Origin: Flavipsychrobacter stenotrophus
GTDB lineage: Bacteria > Bacteroidota > Bacteroidia > Chitinophagales > Chitinophagaceae
Assembly (NCBI RefSeq): GCF_002954265.1
Contig: NZ_PPSL01000001.1
Location: 1,054,001-1,118,000 of the forward strand
Direction: 5' to 3'
DNA length: 64,000 nucleotides
Shown: piece by piece, positions 36,122 to 46,032 of the stretch
Position numbering within the stretch: position 1 is the first letter of the stretch
Layout of the letters: every line of letters begins with the position of its first letter
Translations under genes and position numbers: made by a program
Notes under the pieces: generated by a model
Seen by the model: only the letters and a program-made list of their open reading frames with translations
Told to the model about the DNA's origin: nothing
The model's database searches: none

Positions 36122-37726
36122 ATGCTACGAAAGAAAATAAGCTTATTGCTAGCCTTATTACTATGCCAGACACCGGCTGTTTTTTCACAACCTCATATTG
36201 AGCGTAGTGCCCCATTTGAAATAACAGATGAGGACGGATTTATGAAAGTCGTTCAGTTTAAAAACGGCAAAACCTGCTACCTCAATTTTGTAGGAGAAGG
36301 CGGCATTACGTTCAAGCTATTTGATGCAGCGCACAAACCGACCATCTCAACAAAAATAAGAAGCACCAAATGGGATGCAGATGACTATAAAAGCACTGCC
36401 ATATGTGCTACTTATGAGATACACGACGAGCTGGTAATATTCTTGCTACAGCAAAACAATAGCAAAGAGAACATCCTGCATCGCATACGTGTGAATGAGG
36501 AAACCGGCAAGATCATTAAAGAAGATGAGATCGCATCGGGCAGAAAAATGGGGCTGTTCCCGTTTTCTATATACGTAAAATCATTTATAGTACAGAAAGA
36601 TCCCAATTCTGATTGTTACGGCGTTATAAGTGCCGATGCCACATTTGGTAAAGCCACTTTCCTTGTACAGCATTTTGACGGAAACCACAACCTGATCTCG
36701 AGCGTCACTGAGAGTACAAAGGACAATGGCGGACTATGCCCAATGGCTATTGCAGTAAACGGAGACAAAGCACTGTATTTGACCAGTGGTGAATTAGGGG
36801 GCATGGGCGATGTCAACAGCACGTACATCTCTAAATTAACCAAAGAGAGCAAAACAATTGACTATAAACCACTGGAATTTGCCGTTGACTTCAAAAGCAG
36901 CACATGTCAAATGCAATTCCGCCATTCAGACAATAAAGTAGAGGTATTGTTCACTACCCGCGTGAAGTCTAAATTGTTCAGCAATAAAAGCCTTTACATG
37001 TCTTGCCTGGCACTGTTAAACTCAGACAACCTGAATGTGCTCTCGCTGAAAGAACTGACAAACAAGAAGATCAATGAATTTGGCCATACAATATTGGCGG
37101 CAGAAAAGGATTTCGATGGGGTTTGTAATGGGTTTGTGCTAACCAATAATAATGAGACATTTTTACTAAGTGAAGAAATGTCTTACGAGGTTGTGTCTAA
37201 AATGCCGGGCAAAGGGATTTCGAAAAGCTACCTGGGCAATATTGGCATTACCCAACTGAACGCCGATGCCGAAGAAAGCGCCGGATACCTGATAGAAAGT
37301 AAAAAGAAAATAGAAGGCGAAGTGCCATTCATGTTCCTGAAAGACAATGGCAAGGGCGCCTGGGTAATTTCTCCCGACCGTATGCATGATGCAACTAACA
37401 ACCAGGAGGTGAAATTTCTGTTTATTTCAGGCAAAAAAGCTAACTATATCCTTATCAACCAGCTTGATGTGTATATGCAGGCCGGCAACGCAGAAAGCCT
37501 GAAGAGAAGAGACTTTAATCAGGGAACTATTGAGGCATGCTATTATACGCTTAAGAACGGCAATATGGCCAAAGCACCTGTATTTGGCAACGTAACCCCG
37601 GGTGTAGAACATACCTGCTACATAGGATCAGCCGACGTGAACAGCGATGGCGTCGTAGCCACACTGGAACGCTCTGTGGATGGCAAAAAAACTACCGGGC
37701 ACATTGTTTGGCTGACATTTGAATAG
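36122..37726 (+). CDS. Secreted hypothetical protein
   Basis: 534 residues. Signal peptide MLRKKISLLLALLLCQTPAVFSQ. The rest is beta-rich with repeated blade-like strands (HNLISSVTES, ...NGDKALYLTSGEL) and could be a propeller, but no family is recognised and no sorting domain is present. A TACCTTG box lies ~30 bp upstream. It precedes the frame-shifted membrane gene by 40 bp. Confidence 0.7.
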   Translation: MLRKKISLLLALLLCQTPAVFSQPHIERSAPFEITDEDGFMKVVQFKNGKTCYLNFVGEGGITFKLFDAAHKPTISTKIRSTKWDADDYKSTAICATYEIHDELVIFLLQQNNSKENILHRIRVNEETGKIIKEDEIASGRKMGLFPFSIYVKSFIVQKDPNSDCYGVISADATFGKATFLVQHFDGNHNLISSVTESTKDNGGLCPMAIAVNGDKALYLTSGELGGMGDVNSTYISKLTKESKTIDYKPLEFAVDFKSSTCQMQFRHSDNKVEVLFTTRVKSKLFSNKSLYMSCLALLNSDNLNVLSLKELTNKKINEFGHTILAAEKDFDGVCNGFVLTNNNETFLLSEEMSYEVVSKMPGKGISKSYLGNIGITQLNADAEESAGYLIESKKKIEGEVPFMFLKDNGKGAWVISPDRMHDATNNQEVKFLFISGKKANYILINQLDVYMQAGNAESLKRRDFNQGTIEACYYTLKNGNMAKAPVFGNVTPGVEHTCYIGSADVNSDGVVATLERSVDGKKTTGHIVWLTFE

Positions 37727-37766
37727 TTATTGTACAGCGCTAATTGACCGACAAAAGGAATTGTCT

Positions 37767-38524
37767 ATGAAATATTACATGCCGCGACCGTACCCGCTGT
37801 ATTTCACTTTAGCAACAATTGCTTCTTTGATATTGGTCAACTTTGTGCTGGTGGGGTTTACGGCCGCAGGTGTAGATCCATCTACGCTGCAACGGTTGTA
37901 CCTTTTAATGCTGACGTTTTTTCTATCAGGCTCACCGTTCATATTCTGGGAGATACGCAGAAAAGGACGGAAAGACTCAGTAGAGTTGGGTAAAGGATAC
38001 ATAGAATGGATCTCGTATACAAAGGGGATAGTAAAAGTGCAACGGCTACCTGTTGCTGATATTGCCCTCTTTGAGTAGTCTACCGGAAAGAAGGGAAACC
38101 AGAAAAACCTGATGCTATATTGGTACATGTAGCAGGCGACGACCTGCAACGGCAACTGGAATTTTATAAAATACCATTCGCTACCATTTCACAGTACTGT
38201 GTTGATAATGGTATAACGCCACTAGTCACTACCCTGCTGCATACAGATGTAGATGAGGTGAAAGTGAACAAAAACGGGATAGCAATAAAGTACTATGCAA
38301 CATCTCAATTTAAACGTGCCAAAACTGTAAAGATCCCCTTCACTCAAATCAGGACAATAGATCTGCTATCACCCCACCCTATATCTACCGAAAACAGGTA
38401 CTACCAAATAACCACATGGGGTGATACGTTTAGCTTTCCTAAACACACGGTAGATGAGGACAAATTAAAGCAGTGTGCCGAGGGGTTTGGGATAGAGGTG
38501 GGGAGTAGAAAGTTTGGTGAGTAA
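37767..38524 (+). pseudogene. Membrane PH-like protein split by a frameshift
   Basis: Two open segments fit one gene. The first (from MKYYMPRPYPLYFTL, 103 codons) has two membrane helices and ends ...VKVQRLPVADIALFE then TAG. The second, in the -1 frame from 38075, continues as VVYRKEGKPEKPDAILVHVAGDDLQRQLEFY to TAA-type end after ~150 codons, with PH-like strands. The second has no good start of its own. Joining at GAG/GTA near 38073-38077 would give about 252 residues. No slippery heptamer is visible, so a one-base deletion (or sequencing error) is more likely than programmed slippage. Family unknown. Confidence 0.65.
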
Positions 38525-38632
38525 AGGGAGAAGTACCCCAAGCTAGTAAAAAAGTGTACTCTCGTGCACACAAACCAACTTCAACACTTAAACACTTAAT
38601 TTTACATTCACTAATCCTTCATACTATAGATA

Positions 38633-39202
38633 ATGATACATCGCCGCGTGCATATATTGTGGTTAATCTGTCTATTGCTTGTGGCATGCACGAAGGAAAG
38701 TAAATATACTACTGCCATCATTAGCGCTACATTCGAGAATGCCGAAAAGATCAGCCGTGTACCCATTACCACAAACGCAGATAGTATCAACGCAAGCAAA
38801 TACGCCATTAAGCTATCTTTTGCAGCAGTGATAACCGGTGACAATGGCGGTACTGATGTAAAGGGCGAAACGCAATACAGTTTGACCAATCGAGTTATCT
38901 CGACTGCTGTTTACTCACCTACCGACTTTAATTCAACCCACCCGGCAGGAACTTCACTTGCCGATTGCTTTAATTTGCTGAGCGATACACTGACTGTTCA
39001 ACTGAACGCTTTTACCGGTTATAACATCAACGCTTCCTTTAAATTTGCTGATAAGAGATCTAACCAGGATACATTTCGCTATGCGGCGTTTCTTATTTTG
39101 TCGAGCACACAATACGTTGCCGGTCCCAGAGACTTTGTGATCTCCATGACGCTCGCCGACAGCACACATTTCTCAGACACTCTGCATGTGTACCTGAAAT
39201 AA
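38633..39202 (+). CDS. Hypothetical lipoprotein
   Basis: 189 residues. N-terminus MIHRRVHILWLICLLLVAC ends in a lipobox, so the protein is a lipoprotein at Cys19. Mature sequence is Thr/Ser/Asp-rich beta with no motif recognised (SLADCFNLLSDTLTVQLNAF; DTLHVYLK end). Stands alone between the split gene and the dipeptidase. Confidence 0.72.
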   Translation: MIHRRVHILWLICLLLVACTKESKYTTAIISATFENAEKISRVPITTNADSINASKYAIKLSFAAVITGDNGGTDVKGETQYSLTNRVISTAVYSPTDFNSTHPAGTSLADCFNLLSDTLTVQLNAFTGYNINASFKFADKRSNQDTFRYAAFLILSSTQYVAGPRDFVISMTLADSTHFSDTLHVYLK

Positions 39203-39305
39203 CCCAACTATAACCGGGTCTCAGAATAATACCCAGCTTGCGCCCTCTGCTAAACGTCAGCAAACCACTTTTACGTTTTCACTTTTAACTTTTGACTTAA
39301 TACGC

Positions 39306-39313
39306 TACATTTG
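39306..39313 (+). promoter_or_regulatory. -7 box of the dipeptidase gene
   Basis: TACATTTG matches TAnnTTTG, 23 bp before the ATG. No well-placed TTG -33 element is seen; TTTGAC at 39291 is too close. Confidence 0.45.
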
Positions 39314-39336
39314 AGTTCTAAATCAGAAACACGAAC

Positions 39337-40704
39337 ATGCAAGCCTGGAAAGAATATCAAGACCAAAATAAAGACCGTTTTTTAGATGAATTGCTGGATC
39401 TGTTGCGCATACCATCGGTAAGTGCAGATAGTAAGTACAAAGGTGATGTAGCGCGCTGTGCCGATGCTGTAAAAGAGCATTTGATGAAGGCGGGTTGTGA
39501 TAGTGCTGAGGTATGCCCTACTGCCGGCCACCCTATTGTATTTGGTCAGAAGATAGTTGACCCAAGCCTGCCTACTGTATTGGTTTATGGCCACTACGAT
39601 GTGCAGCCTGCAGATCCCATCAACTTGTGGACAAGCGGTCCGTTTGAGCCGGTGATAAGGGATGGTAAGATATTTGCCCGTGGTGCATGTGATGACAAGG
39701 GACAGATGTTCATGCACATAAAGGCCCTGGAAGTAATGGCTAAGACCAATACCTTGCCTTGCAATGTGAAGATAATGATAGAAGGTGAAGAGGAAGTAGG
39801 CAGCAGCAACCTGGGCAAATTCCTGGAAGACAATAAAGAAAAGCTGAAGTCGGATATAGTATTGGTATCTGATACTTCTATGATCAGCATGGAGCACCCG
39901 TCGATAGAAAGCGGCCTGCGTGGACTGGCTTACATGGAAGTGGAAGTAACAGGCCCTAACCGCGACCTGCACAGTGGTGTATATGGTGGCGCGGTGGCTA
40001 ACCCCATCAACATACTGTGCAAGATGATCGCATCTATGCACGACGAGAATAACCATATCACAATCCCTGGCTTCTACGAAAAAGTACAGGAACTGACCGA
40101 TGCGGAAAAGAAGGCACTCAACAATGCACCGTTCGACCTGAAGGAATATGCCGATGAGTTGGGCGTAAAAGAAACATGGGGCGAAAAGGGTTACAGCACC
40201 CTGGAGCGCACAGGCACACGTCCTACGCTTGATGTGAATGGTATATGGGGCGGCTATACAGGCGAAGGAGCTAAGACGGTATTGCCATCAAAGGCATTTG
40301 CCAAGATATCTATGCGCCTGGTACCTAACCAGACATCTGACGAGATCTCTAACCTCTTCAAAGCACATTTTGAGAAAATAGCACCGGCTAATGTGCAGGT
40401 AAAAGTAACAGCTCACCACGGTGGCGAACCTGTTGTAACACCTACCAACAGCCATGCATACAAGGCAGCTGAAAAGGCGATACAGACTACATTTGGTAAA
40501 GACCCAATCCCTACACGCGGTGGTGGCAGCATTCCTATCATAGCATTGTTTGAAAAAACATTAGGTCTTAAAACTGTTCTCCTCGGCTTCGGACTGGACA
40601 ACGACAACATCCACTCCCCTAACGAGAAGTATGATGTAGCCAACTATTTCAAAGGCATAGAAACCATACCTTACTTCCATAAGTTCTTTGCGGAGAAGGA
40701 GTAA
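39337..40704 (+). CDS. M20-family dipeptidase
   Basis: 455 residues. Zinc peptidase of the M20 family: LVYGHYDVQPAD (metal His/Asp), RGACDDKGQMFMH, IEGEEEVGSSN (catalytic Glu pair), SDTSM, DLHSGVYGGAVANP (dimerisation/His) and HSPNEKYDV (terminal His). Cytosolic (no signal); cleaves dipeptides, possibly with broad specificity. ATG start. A perfect-stem terminator follows, so it is monocistronic. Confidence 0.94.
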   Translation: MQAWKEYQDQNKDRFLDELLDLLRIPSVSADSKYKGDVARCADAVKEHLMKAGCDSAEVCPTAGHPIVFGQKIVDPSLPTVLVYGHYDVQPADPINLWTSGPFEPVIRDGKIFARGACDDKGQMFMHIKALEVMAKTNTLPCNVKIMIEGEEEVGSSNLGKFLEDNKEKLKSDIVLVSDTSMISMEHPSIESGLRGLAYMEVEVTGPNRDLHSGVYGGAVANPINILCKMIASMHDENNHITIPGFYEKVQELTDAEKKALNNAPFDLKEYADELGVKETWGEKGYSTLERTGTRPTLDVNGIWGGYTGEGAKTVLPSKAFAKISMRLVPNQTSDEISNLFKAHFEKIAPANVQVKVTAHHGGEPVVTPTNSHAYKAAEKAIQTTFGKDPIPTRGGGSIPIIALFEKTLGLKTVLLGFGLDNDNIHSPNEKYDVANYFKGIETIPYFHKFFAEKE

Positions 40705-40725
40705 ATAAAACTATTCAACTATTAT

Positions 40726-40756
40726 AAAGGGATTGCGGCATAGCCGCAATCCCTTT
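40726..40756 (+). terminator. Terminator of the dipeptidase gene
   Basis: 14-bp perfect stem AAAGGGATTGCGGC / GCCGCAATCCCTTT with loop ATA, then TTCT. Confidence 0.85.
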
Positions 40757-40772
40757 TCTAAACCTAACATCT

Positions 40773-41477
40773 ATGTTTGTCACCCCCGATGGCCATTCGA
40801 TCATGAAAATGATTGAGCTCCATTTCCCCTACCACATTCTTAACGGCCGTTATAGCGAAGAACAATACAAAAGATATGGAGGCATTGCACCTAAGCTGGT
40901 AATACCTTTCTGGCTATGCTCCATTCTTTCCATGCTGATCTGCGTCTTTATAGCTTGCCTCCTCATAAATAAGGTGGGCGAATACATTGTCGGCCACCAT
41001 TATAGTGAGGCCCATATAGTAAAAGATCTAAACGTCTTTATGGTTGTATACTGTTTCATGTTTTCAATTGGAATAAACCTTGTAATTGCTCCCCTATTGG
41101 TTCTAAGAGCTAGATATGGCAACGAATACACCGCAGTAATAGATTTCTTTAGTTTTGAGAGTAAAATAGATTTCAGGAAAGCATACCACCGTTTCAGTTT
41201 ACCGCTTGTAGGTATATCGCTCCTATTTTTCGTCTATGATCTAACCAATTATGTATTGATCAGCAAAGAAAAGGTGTATGTCAAGCAATACTATACCCTA
41301 CCAAAAACTATATTGCACCGAGATATAATCAATATGATGAGAGATTATGAAACAAGTAATGGACAGACTGATACATCATATTATGTGATTTCCAAATCAG
41401 GAGATACGCTTCTGCTGCCGGGGTGTGGCATTAAGGAGTATAAACTGATTGTAAATTACGCAGATACAACAAAGTAG
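40773..41477 (+). CDS. Membrane protein, unknown function
   Basis: 234 residues, three hydrophobic helices (FWLCSILSMLICVFIACLL; FMVVYCFMFSIGINLVIAPLL; LPLVGISLLFFVYDLTNYVL) and a C-terminal soluble part rich in Tyr/Lys (VYVKQYYTLP...). No family recognised. The ATG at 40773 (MFVTPDGHS) is used; a second ATG is 30 bp on. Convergent with TspO, 11 bp apart. Confidence 0.6.
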   Translation: MFVTPDGHSIMKMIELHFPYHILNGRYSEEQYKRYGGIAPKLVIPFWLCSILSMLICVFIACLLINKVGEYIVGHHYSEAHIVKDLNVFMVVYCFMFSIGINLVIAPLLVLRARYGNEYTAVIDFFSFESKIDFRKAYHRFSLPLVGISLLFFVYDLTNYVLISKEKVYVKQYYTLPKTILHRDIINMMRDYETSNGQTDTSYYVISKSGDTLLLPGCGIKEYKLIVNYADTTK

Positions 41478-41488
41478 GGTCAGTGCTA

Positions 41489-42028
41489 TCAATTCAACAA
41501 CGCCTTCACACCCAATGCCTGATCCTTGTTCTTTAATGCCTGATATATCGCTATACTGCTTGCAAAGCCGGTCCATGCGGTAAGGGGCGCATAAGTACCT
41601 GCAGTCTTTTTGTCTTTGCGGGCCAGCCAAAGGCTACTTACTGCAAGAGTGGCATCTAGTACAGTCCATACTGCTGCAAGAATGGTACTCTTCTTCCTGA
41701 AATATACATAGTTGAAGGAGAAGAAGATAGCCCATATCATTCCCTGCATTGCCAATAGTTTGTTCTTTTCAGAACTAGCTTCATCTTTCAGCATGCGCTG
41801 CAGGCCCATCAGCAGAAAAAAGTTATTTATGGTCCATGCGGGGGCGAATACCCATCCTGGTGGTGCCCATGGTGCTTGCTTTAGTTCTTTTGTGTAGACC
41901 TTCTGGTCATCATCCATTTTCCCGCCAGACAGTTTCCCAAGGAAAGATACCCCAACAGCTATAATACCTATCTGCCACCATTTCAGTTTTTGCAGCATTG
42001 CTTTTAGTCCTCTTGTGTTCTCGTTCAT
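41489..42028 (-). CDS. tspO: TspO/MBR-family membrane protein
   Basis: 179 residues. The family signature KQAPWAPPGWVFAPAWTINNF (residues 51-71; conserved PxWAPPGWxFxxxW) and further helices (AMQGMIWAIFFSFNYVYF; LAAVWTVLDATLAVSSLWLA) give a five-helix TspO. TspO binds porphyrins and cholesterol-like ligands and may act in tetrapyrrole or stress handling. No haem or photosynthesis gene is adjacent. ATG start. Confidence 0.88.
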   Translation of the reverse strand: MNENTRGLKAMLQKLKWWQIGIIAVGVSFLGKLSGGKMDDDQKVYTKELKQAPWAPPGWVFAPAWTINNFFLLMGLQRMLKDEASSEKNKLLAMQGMIWAIFFSFNYVYFRKKSTILAAVWTVLDATLAVSSLWLARKDKKTAGTYAPLTAWTGFASSIAIYQALKNKDQALGVKALLN

Positions 42029-42097
42029 GATCGATTGCTTTATACAGAGTATGGTATAAAATCAATGCCATAAGCATGTGCTGAAATCACAAAAATG

Positions 42098-44062
42098 CTA
42101 CAGCACCCCCACCCTAAACCCCGCCAAAAAATTCACGCCCGGCATTGGCCGTGAGAAGACCACGTTATACCGCTCGCTCCAAATATTATTGCACTGGGCA
42201 GTCAGCTGTATCTGGTGACGCCTGATAGACGTGTTATACATCAGTTGTACGTTACCGGTCCGGAACGGTGGTAAGTAAACAGATTCATCAGCAACTGTAA
42301 ACCTGTAGCCGGTATAGGTATGGTTATAATTAAAGTACAGTTGCTTGTAAGTAAACCCAACATTCAGTTGGCCATTGTAACGGGGTGCATAAGGTATTTG
42401 CTTACCTACACTACCATCGTTATAGATGTAGCTGCTTACGGTGGTAGATAGTACATAGGCTGTATTCACCTTCAGGTGTAGTTTCCACTTGCCGGTAGTA
42501 TACTCCACCCTGTTCTCCGTTTCCACTCCCCTGCTATGCACCTCGGCTATATTGTGTGGGGTCCATATAGCGCCGCCCAACCATATTATCCAGTCATGTA
42601 TGTTCCTGTTGAACACAGACAGATCATGATATACTTTAAAGTTCTTGTAGGTAAATGCCGCAGTATAGCCCGCATCTTCATTCCAGCCATATTCCGGTTT
42701 CAGCGCAGCATTGCCACCAGGGTAATAGTAGAGTTCATTCAGCGTTGGCAGTCTGTAGGTACGTTGCACATTCGCTCTTAGCGACAGCCACTGGGTTAAC
42801 TTGTAAGATGCGCTTGCCCCCGGCAACAAAAAGCGCTGTGCTTTGCCCAACGAGAATCCTGTTGAATCAACCGACTCTAACCGCACATTGACGGCTGCAT
42901 TCAGTTTGTTGTCGAGCAGCTTTAAATCATAAGCTCCTGCCAGCGCAATCTTGTTCTGTTGCTTTGCACCGGTGGTTTGCGCGCCCGTGAGCCACGATAT
43001 CTGCAGAGGAGTGAATAGCAATAATCTACCGTGCTTGCCCAACAGCCACTCACATCCTACCTCATGAAAGTACTGGTAAGTAACCGCATTACTGTTCAAT
43101 AGCAATGCCTGATCGCTGTAGTCAATATTGTCCCTTATAAAAGAAGTACGTGCATACAACCGGTTGCGATTGGTAAAAGTTGTAGCCCAGTTGGCTAGCA
43201 GCTTCAACGAGCCATCTATCTGCTTTTTATAAGAATGCTGCTCAAACAGTGCAGGTGGTATTTCCCTGTTATACTGTTGCCACCAGGCCATAAAATTGAT
43301 ATTGCCCACCTTCTTTACCAGATGCGATACCCGCACGGTTACTGCCGATCCCTGCAAATGGCTATTGTCTGCAGTTACTTTTTTGCCATTCTCATCTTTG
43401 TAACCAAAATTGTTGCTGGCAGACTGCAGTAAAATTTTAGCAGATACATTCCATTTTTTCCATGATGCCACTATATCGCCGCCAGTAGCCAACTGGCCGA
43501 AACTGCCTGTACTGCCGCTTAATGAGAGAACGCAATAAGGTTTCTTAGCGTACGAAAAACTTTCATCACCCAGCAGCAGCGCCCCTCCCACATTGCCACT
43601 ACCTGTAAGTGCCGATGATCCACCATAAATGATATCTACAGTATTCATAAACATAACAGGCAATGTAGATACATCTGCAATGCCCAATGCGGCATTCTGT
43701 ATCGGCACCCCATTCCACAACACCTGACTTTGTGCAGCCGATGCCCCACGGAAACTCAATGTGGCCAAACCATTAAACCCATACGACTTTACAAATACAG
43801 GCACCTGCTGTGTCAGCAGGCTACCAATGCTTTGCATACGGTATTGCTGCAATGTAACCGTGTCAATAGCTGTTAGCTTCTGGCCCGGCGAAAAGTCTTT
43901 TATTTTGAGATCTTTATTGCCGGTTTGCTCGCCATTTACTGTCGCTTCTTTCAACGTTCGCTTATCTTTTATTGTATCGGTGTTAGGCTGACCATAAGTG
44001 CCAACAGCGCCACCCAGCAAAGCAACACAAAAACAGAAAATAGTATAAAAACGGGCAAACAT
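42098..44062 (-). CDS. TonB-dependent outer-membrane receptor
   Basis: 654 residues. Signal peptide (IFCFCVALLGGAVGTYGQ), a plug domain (~50-150; QYRMQSIGSLLTQQVPVFVKSYG, RGASAAQSQVLWNGVPI, IYGGSSALTGSGNVGG) and a 22-strand barrel ending in aromatic FRVGVL. No carboxypeptidase-like N-domain, so it is not SusC-like. It resembles BtuB/siderophore-type receptors, but no riboswitch or binding-protein gene is adjacent, so the ligand is unknown. Divergent from the LytS-like kinase across a 166-bp gap with an inverted repeat. Confidence 0.9.
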   Translation of the reverse strand: MFARFYTIFCFCVALLGGAVGTYGQPNTDTIKDKRTLKEATVNGEQTGNKDLKIKDFSPGQKLTAIDTVTLQQYRMQSIGSLLTQQVPVFVKSYGFNGLATLSFRGASAAQSQVLWNGVPIQNAALGIADVSTLPVMFMNTVDIIYGGSSALTGSGNVGGALLLGDESFSYAKKPYCVLSLSGSTGSFGQLATGGDIVASWKKWNVSAKILLQSASNNFGYKDENGKKVTADNSHLQGSAVTVRVSHLVKKVGNINFMAWWQQYNREIPPALFEQHSYKKQIDGSLKLLANWATTFTNRNRLYARTSFIRDNIDYSDQALLLNSNAVTYQYFHEVGCEWLLGKHGRLLLFTPLQISWLTGAQTTGAKQQNKIALAGAYDLKLLDNKLNAAVNVRLESVDSTGFSLGKAQRFLLPGASASYKLTQWLSLRANVQRTYRLPTLNELYYYPGGNAALKPEYGWNEDAGYTAAFTYKNFKVYHDLSVFNRNIHDWIIWLGGAIWTPHNIAEVHSRGVETENRVEYTTGKWKLHLKVNTAYVLSTTVSSYIYNDGSVGKQIPYAPRYNGQLNVGFTYKQLYFNYNHTYTGYRFTVADESVYLPPFRTGNVQLMYNTSIRRHQIQLTAQCNNIWSERYNVVFSRPMPGVNFLAGFRVGVL

Positions 44063-44164
44063 GAGGCGAAGATACCATCTTCCTCATTCTTTATTCGCCC
44101 CAGTTATTTACCGCTACACGTCAATTAGTTGTATTAAAGGTTCATAATAAGAAGATTTGTAGTA

Positions 44165-44190
44165 CTTATACGTCTAATCTGACGTATGAG
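44165..44190. promoter_or_regulatory. Inverted repeat upstream of the histidine kinase
   Basis: Arms CTTATACGTC (44165-44174) and GACGTATGAG (44181-44190), 10 bp with one mismatch, separated by TAATCT, in the divergent gap between the TonB receptor and the kinase. It could be an operator for either direction. A TATAGTTG (-7-like) box follows at 44211-44218. Confidence 0.45.
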
Positions 44191-44228
44191 TAACTGCTCT
44201 CACAATTTAATATAGTTGTAAGTAAACA

Positions 44229-45245
44229 TTGACCAACAATAACGACATAACGCAAATCTTAAAAAACGTTGGAATACATACGATCTGCTGGGTTGCTTTT
44301 TTGTTTTTACCTGAACTGTTTAACGAGCATCTTTCGGAGTTTGGCTTAGTTGGTGTAGCTGAAGACTTCATTTACCCTCCTCGTGTTGCTAACAATACTT
44401 TTTTTATAGCGCTGTTTTACTTCAGCTATTTTAAGGCGGTACCTTCCTACTATGTTTACCGGAAATTCATTTTTCTGGCTGTGTATGTCTTTACCGCATT
44501 CACCGTCTTTTTGATGATCAATTATCTGTTCAAGCCATTTAGTCACTCACACCATCACCAGAGTTCTATACTTGGCCCATCGTACAATCTGTTCATGTTC
44601 ATCATCTGCCTTATTTCCTCTTTTGCTATGCGTACCTATACCAATTGGCGCAGTGTTTATGAGGAAAAACTGAATGCGGAGATCTCCTTCCTTAAGGCGC
44701 AGATCAATCCGCACTTCCTGTTCAATACGCTAAACAGCATTTACTCACTTACCATAACAAAGTCTGATGATGCTCCCGAGGCGGTTTTGAAACTATCTGG
44801 TATGATGCGCTACGCTGTAAGTGATACCGGCAACAGATATGTTTCTCTTGAAAAAGAGTTGGATTACATACTCAACTATATAGAATTACAAAAACTAAGA
44901 CTGGACAAAAACATTATTTTTAATTACAGTATTACGGGCAGTGCCTTTGGCAAAAAGCTGGCACCATTTGTATTGATCCCTTTTATAGAAAATGCATTTA
45001 AACATGGGGTAAATGCGGAACAAGAATCAAATATCAATATAAATATCGAAATTGCTGAGGCGAGCATGCAAATGCAGGTGTGGAACAGAAAGGTGACAAT
45101 ATACAAAAGTGAGGAAAACAGCACCGGTACAGGAATTATTAATACCCGCACCAGGCTGCAAATGCTTTACCCCGGCAAACATGTACTTACCATACACGAC
45201 CGGGAAACCGACTTTAGTGTTTTACTTAAAATAGATCTCGTATGA
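44229..45245 (+). CDS. LytS/YesM-type sensor histidine kinase
   Basis: 338 residues, TTG start (in-frame TAA lies 2 codons upstream; no ATG). Four membrane helices in the first ~130 residues (for example TICWVAFLFLPELF; FIFLAVYVFTAFTVFLMINYLF). The His_kinase domain follows: AEISFLKAQINPHFLFNTLNSIYSLTI (phosphoacceptor His162 in NPHFLFN) and the ATP-binding LIPFIENAFKHGV and GTGIINTRTRL. It should phosphorylate the LytTR regulator whose ATG overlaps its stop by 4 bp (ATGA). Signal unknown. Confidence 0.93.
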   Translation: MTNNNDITQILKNVGIHTICWVAFLFLPELFNEHLSEFGLVGVAEDFIYPPRVANNTFFIALFYFSYFKAVPSYYVYRKFIFLAVYVFTAFTVFLMINYLFKPFSHSHHHQSSILGPSYNLFMFIICLISSFAMRTYTNWRSVYEEKLNAEISFLKAQINPHFLFNTLNSIYSLTITKSDDAPEAVLKLSGMMRYAVSDTGNRYVSLEKELDYILNYIELQKLRLDKNIIFNYSITGSAFGKKLAPFVLIPFIENAFKHGVNAEQESNININIEIAEASMQMQVWNRKVTIYKSEENSTGTGIINTRTRLQMLYPGKHVLTIHDRETDFSVLLKIDLV

Positions 45246-45931
45246 TCACAGCATTAGCACTGGATGACGAACCACTGGCTTTAGAAATAATGAAAGCCTA
45301 TTGCGGACGAATAGACTTCCTGGACCTGAAGTACGCGACAACATCGCCTACCGAAGCAATGAATTACCTTAAGGATAACCCCATAGACCTGCTTTTCCTG
45401 GACATAAATATGCCAGGCATAACCGGTATAGACTTCTTTAAAGCAGCAGGCGGTAATGCCCTTGTCATATTCACTACCGCCCACAGCGAGTATGCGGTGG
45501 AAGGGTTTAATATAAGTGCAACCGATTACCTTTTAAAGCCATTCAAATTCAGCAGGTTCATGCAGGCAGTAGATAAAGCAAGAGAACAGGTAAATTATAT
45601 AAATACTGTAGACCCTGCCTCTCAATACCTTTACATAAGAGCAGACTATAGCACTCAGAAAATATTGATAGACGATATTATCTATATAGAGGGTATGGAT
45701 AATTATATAAAACTACACATAGCAGGTAAGAAACCTATACTGGCAAGAATGAGCATGAAAGGCATAGTTGAAAAATTGCCTGAAAAGGATTTTATAAGAG
45801 TACACAGGTCTTATATTGTGTCGGTAAAAAAGATAACCAGTGCTAAAAACAAGGCTGTTTATATAGATGCTACCGAAATACCTATCGGCATCAACTACGC
45901 CGAAAAGGTGCTACCTCTTTTCAACGCCTAG
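45242..45931 (+). CDS. LytTR-family response regulator
   Basis: 229 residues. Receiver domain with acidic DDE, Asp54 in FLDINMPG, Thr in IFTTAH and Lys in LLKPF. C-terminal LytTR domain: YIRADYSTQKILIDDIIYIEGMDNYIKL, ...MKGIVEKLPEKDFIRVHRSYIVSVKKI. Start ATG overlaps the kinase stop, so kinase and regulator are translationally coupled. Targets are unknown; LytTR proteins bind direct repeats of GTT-type half-sites, one candidate of which lies at 50341-50380. Confidence 0.94.
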   Translation: MITALALDDEPLALEIMKAYCGRIDFLDLKYATTSPTEAMNYLKDNPIDLLFLDINMPGITGIDFFKAAGGNALVIFTTAHSEYAVEGFNISATDYLLKPFKFSRFMQAVDKAREQVNYINTVDPASQYLYIRADYSTQKILIDDIIYIEGMDNYIKLHIAGKKPILARMSMKGIVEKLPEKDFIRVHRSYIVSVKKITSAKNKAVYIDATEIPIGINYAEKVLPLFNA

Positions 45932-46032
45932 GCCCTGACACACTGTAAGTGATACATATAAAATAAATATCGAAATACATTAGCGATTGTAGTTCTTTTT
46001 ATTATTTTCGTGTTTCTAAAAAACCGAAACCT

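Noticed and set aside
38066-38080. Programmed -1 frameshift
   Set aside because: No slippery heptamer of the X XXY YYZ type or downstream structure was seen.
44063-44228. Cobalamin riboswitch upstream of the TonB receptor
   Set aside because: The gap is only 166 bp and lacks the conserved B12-box.
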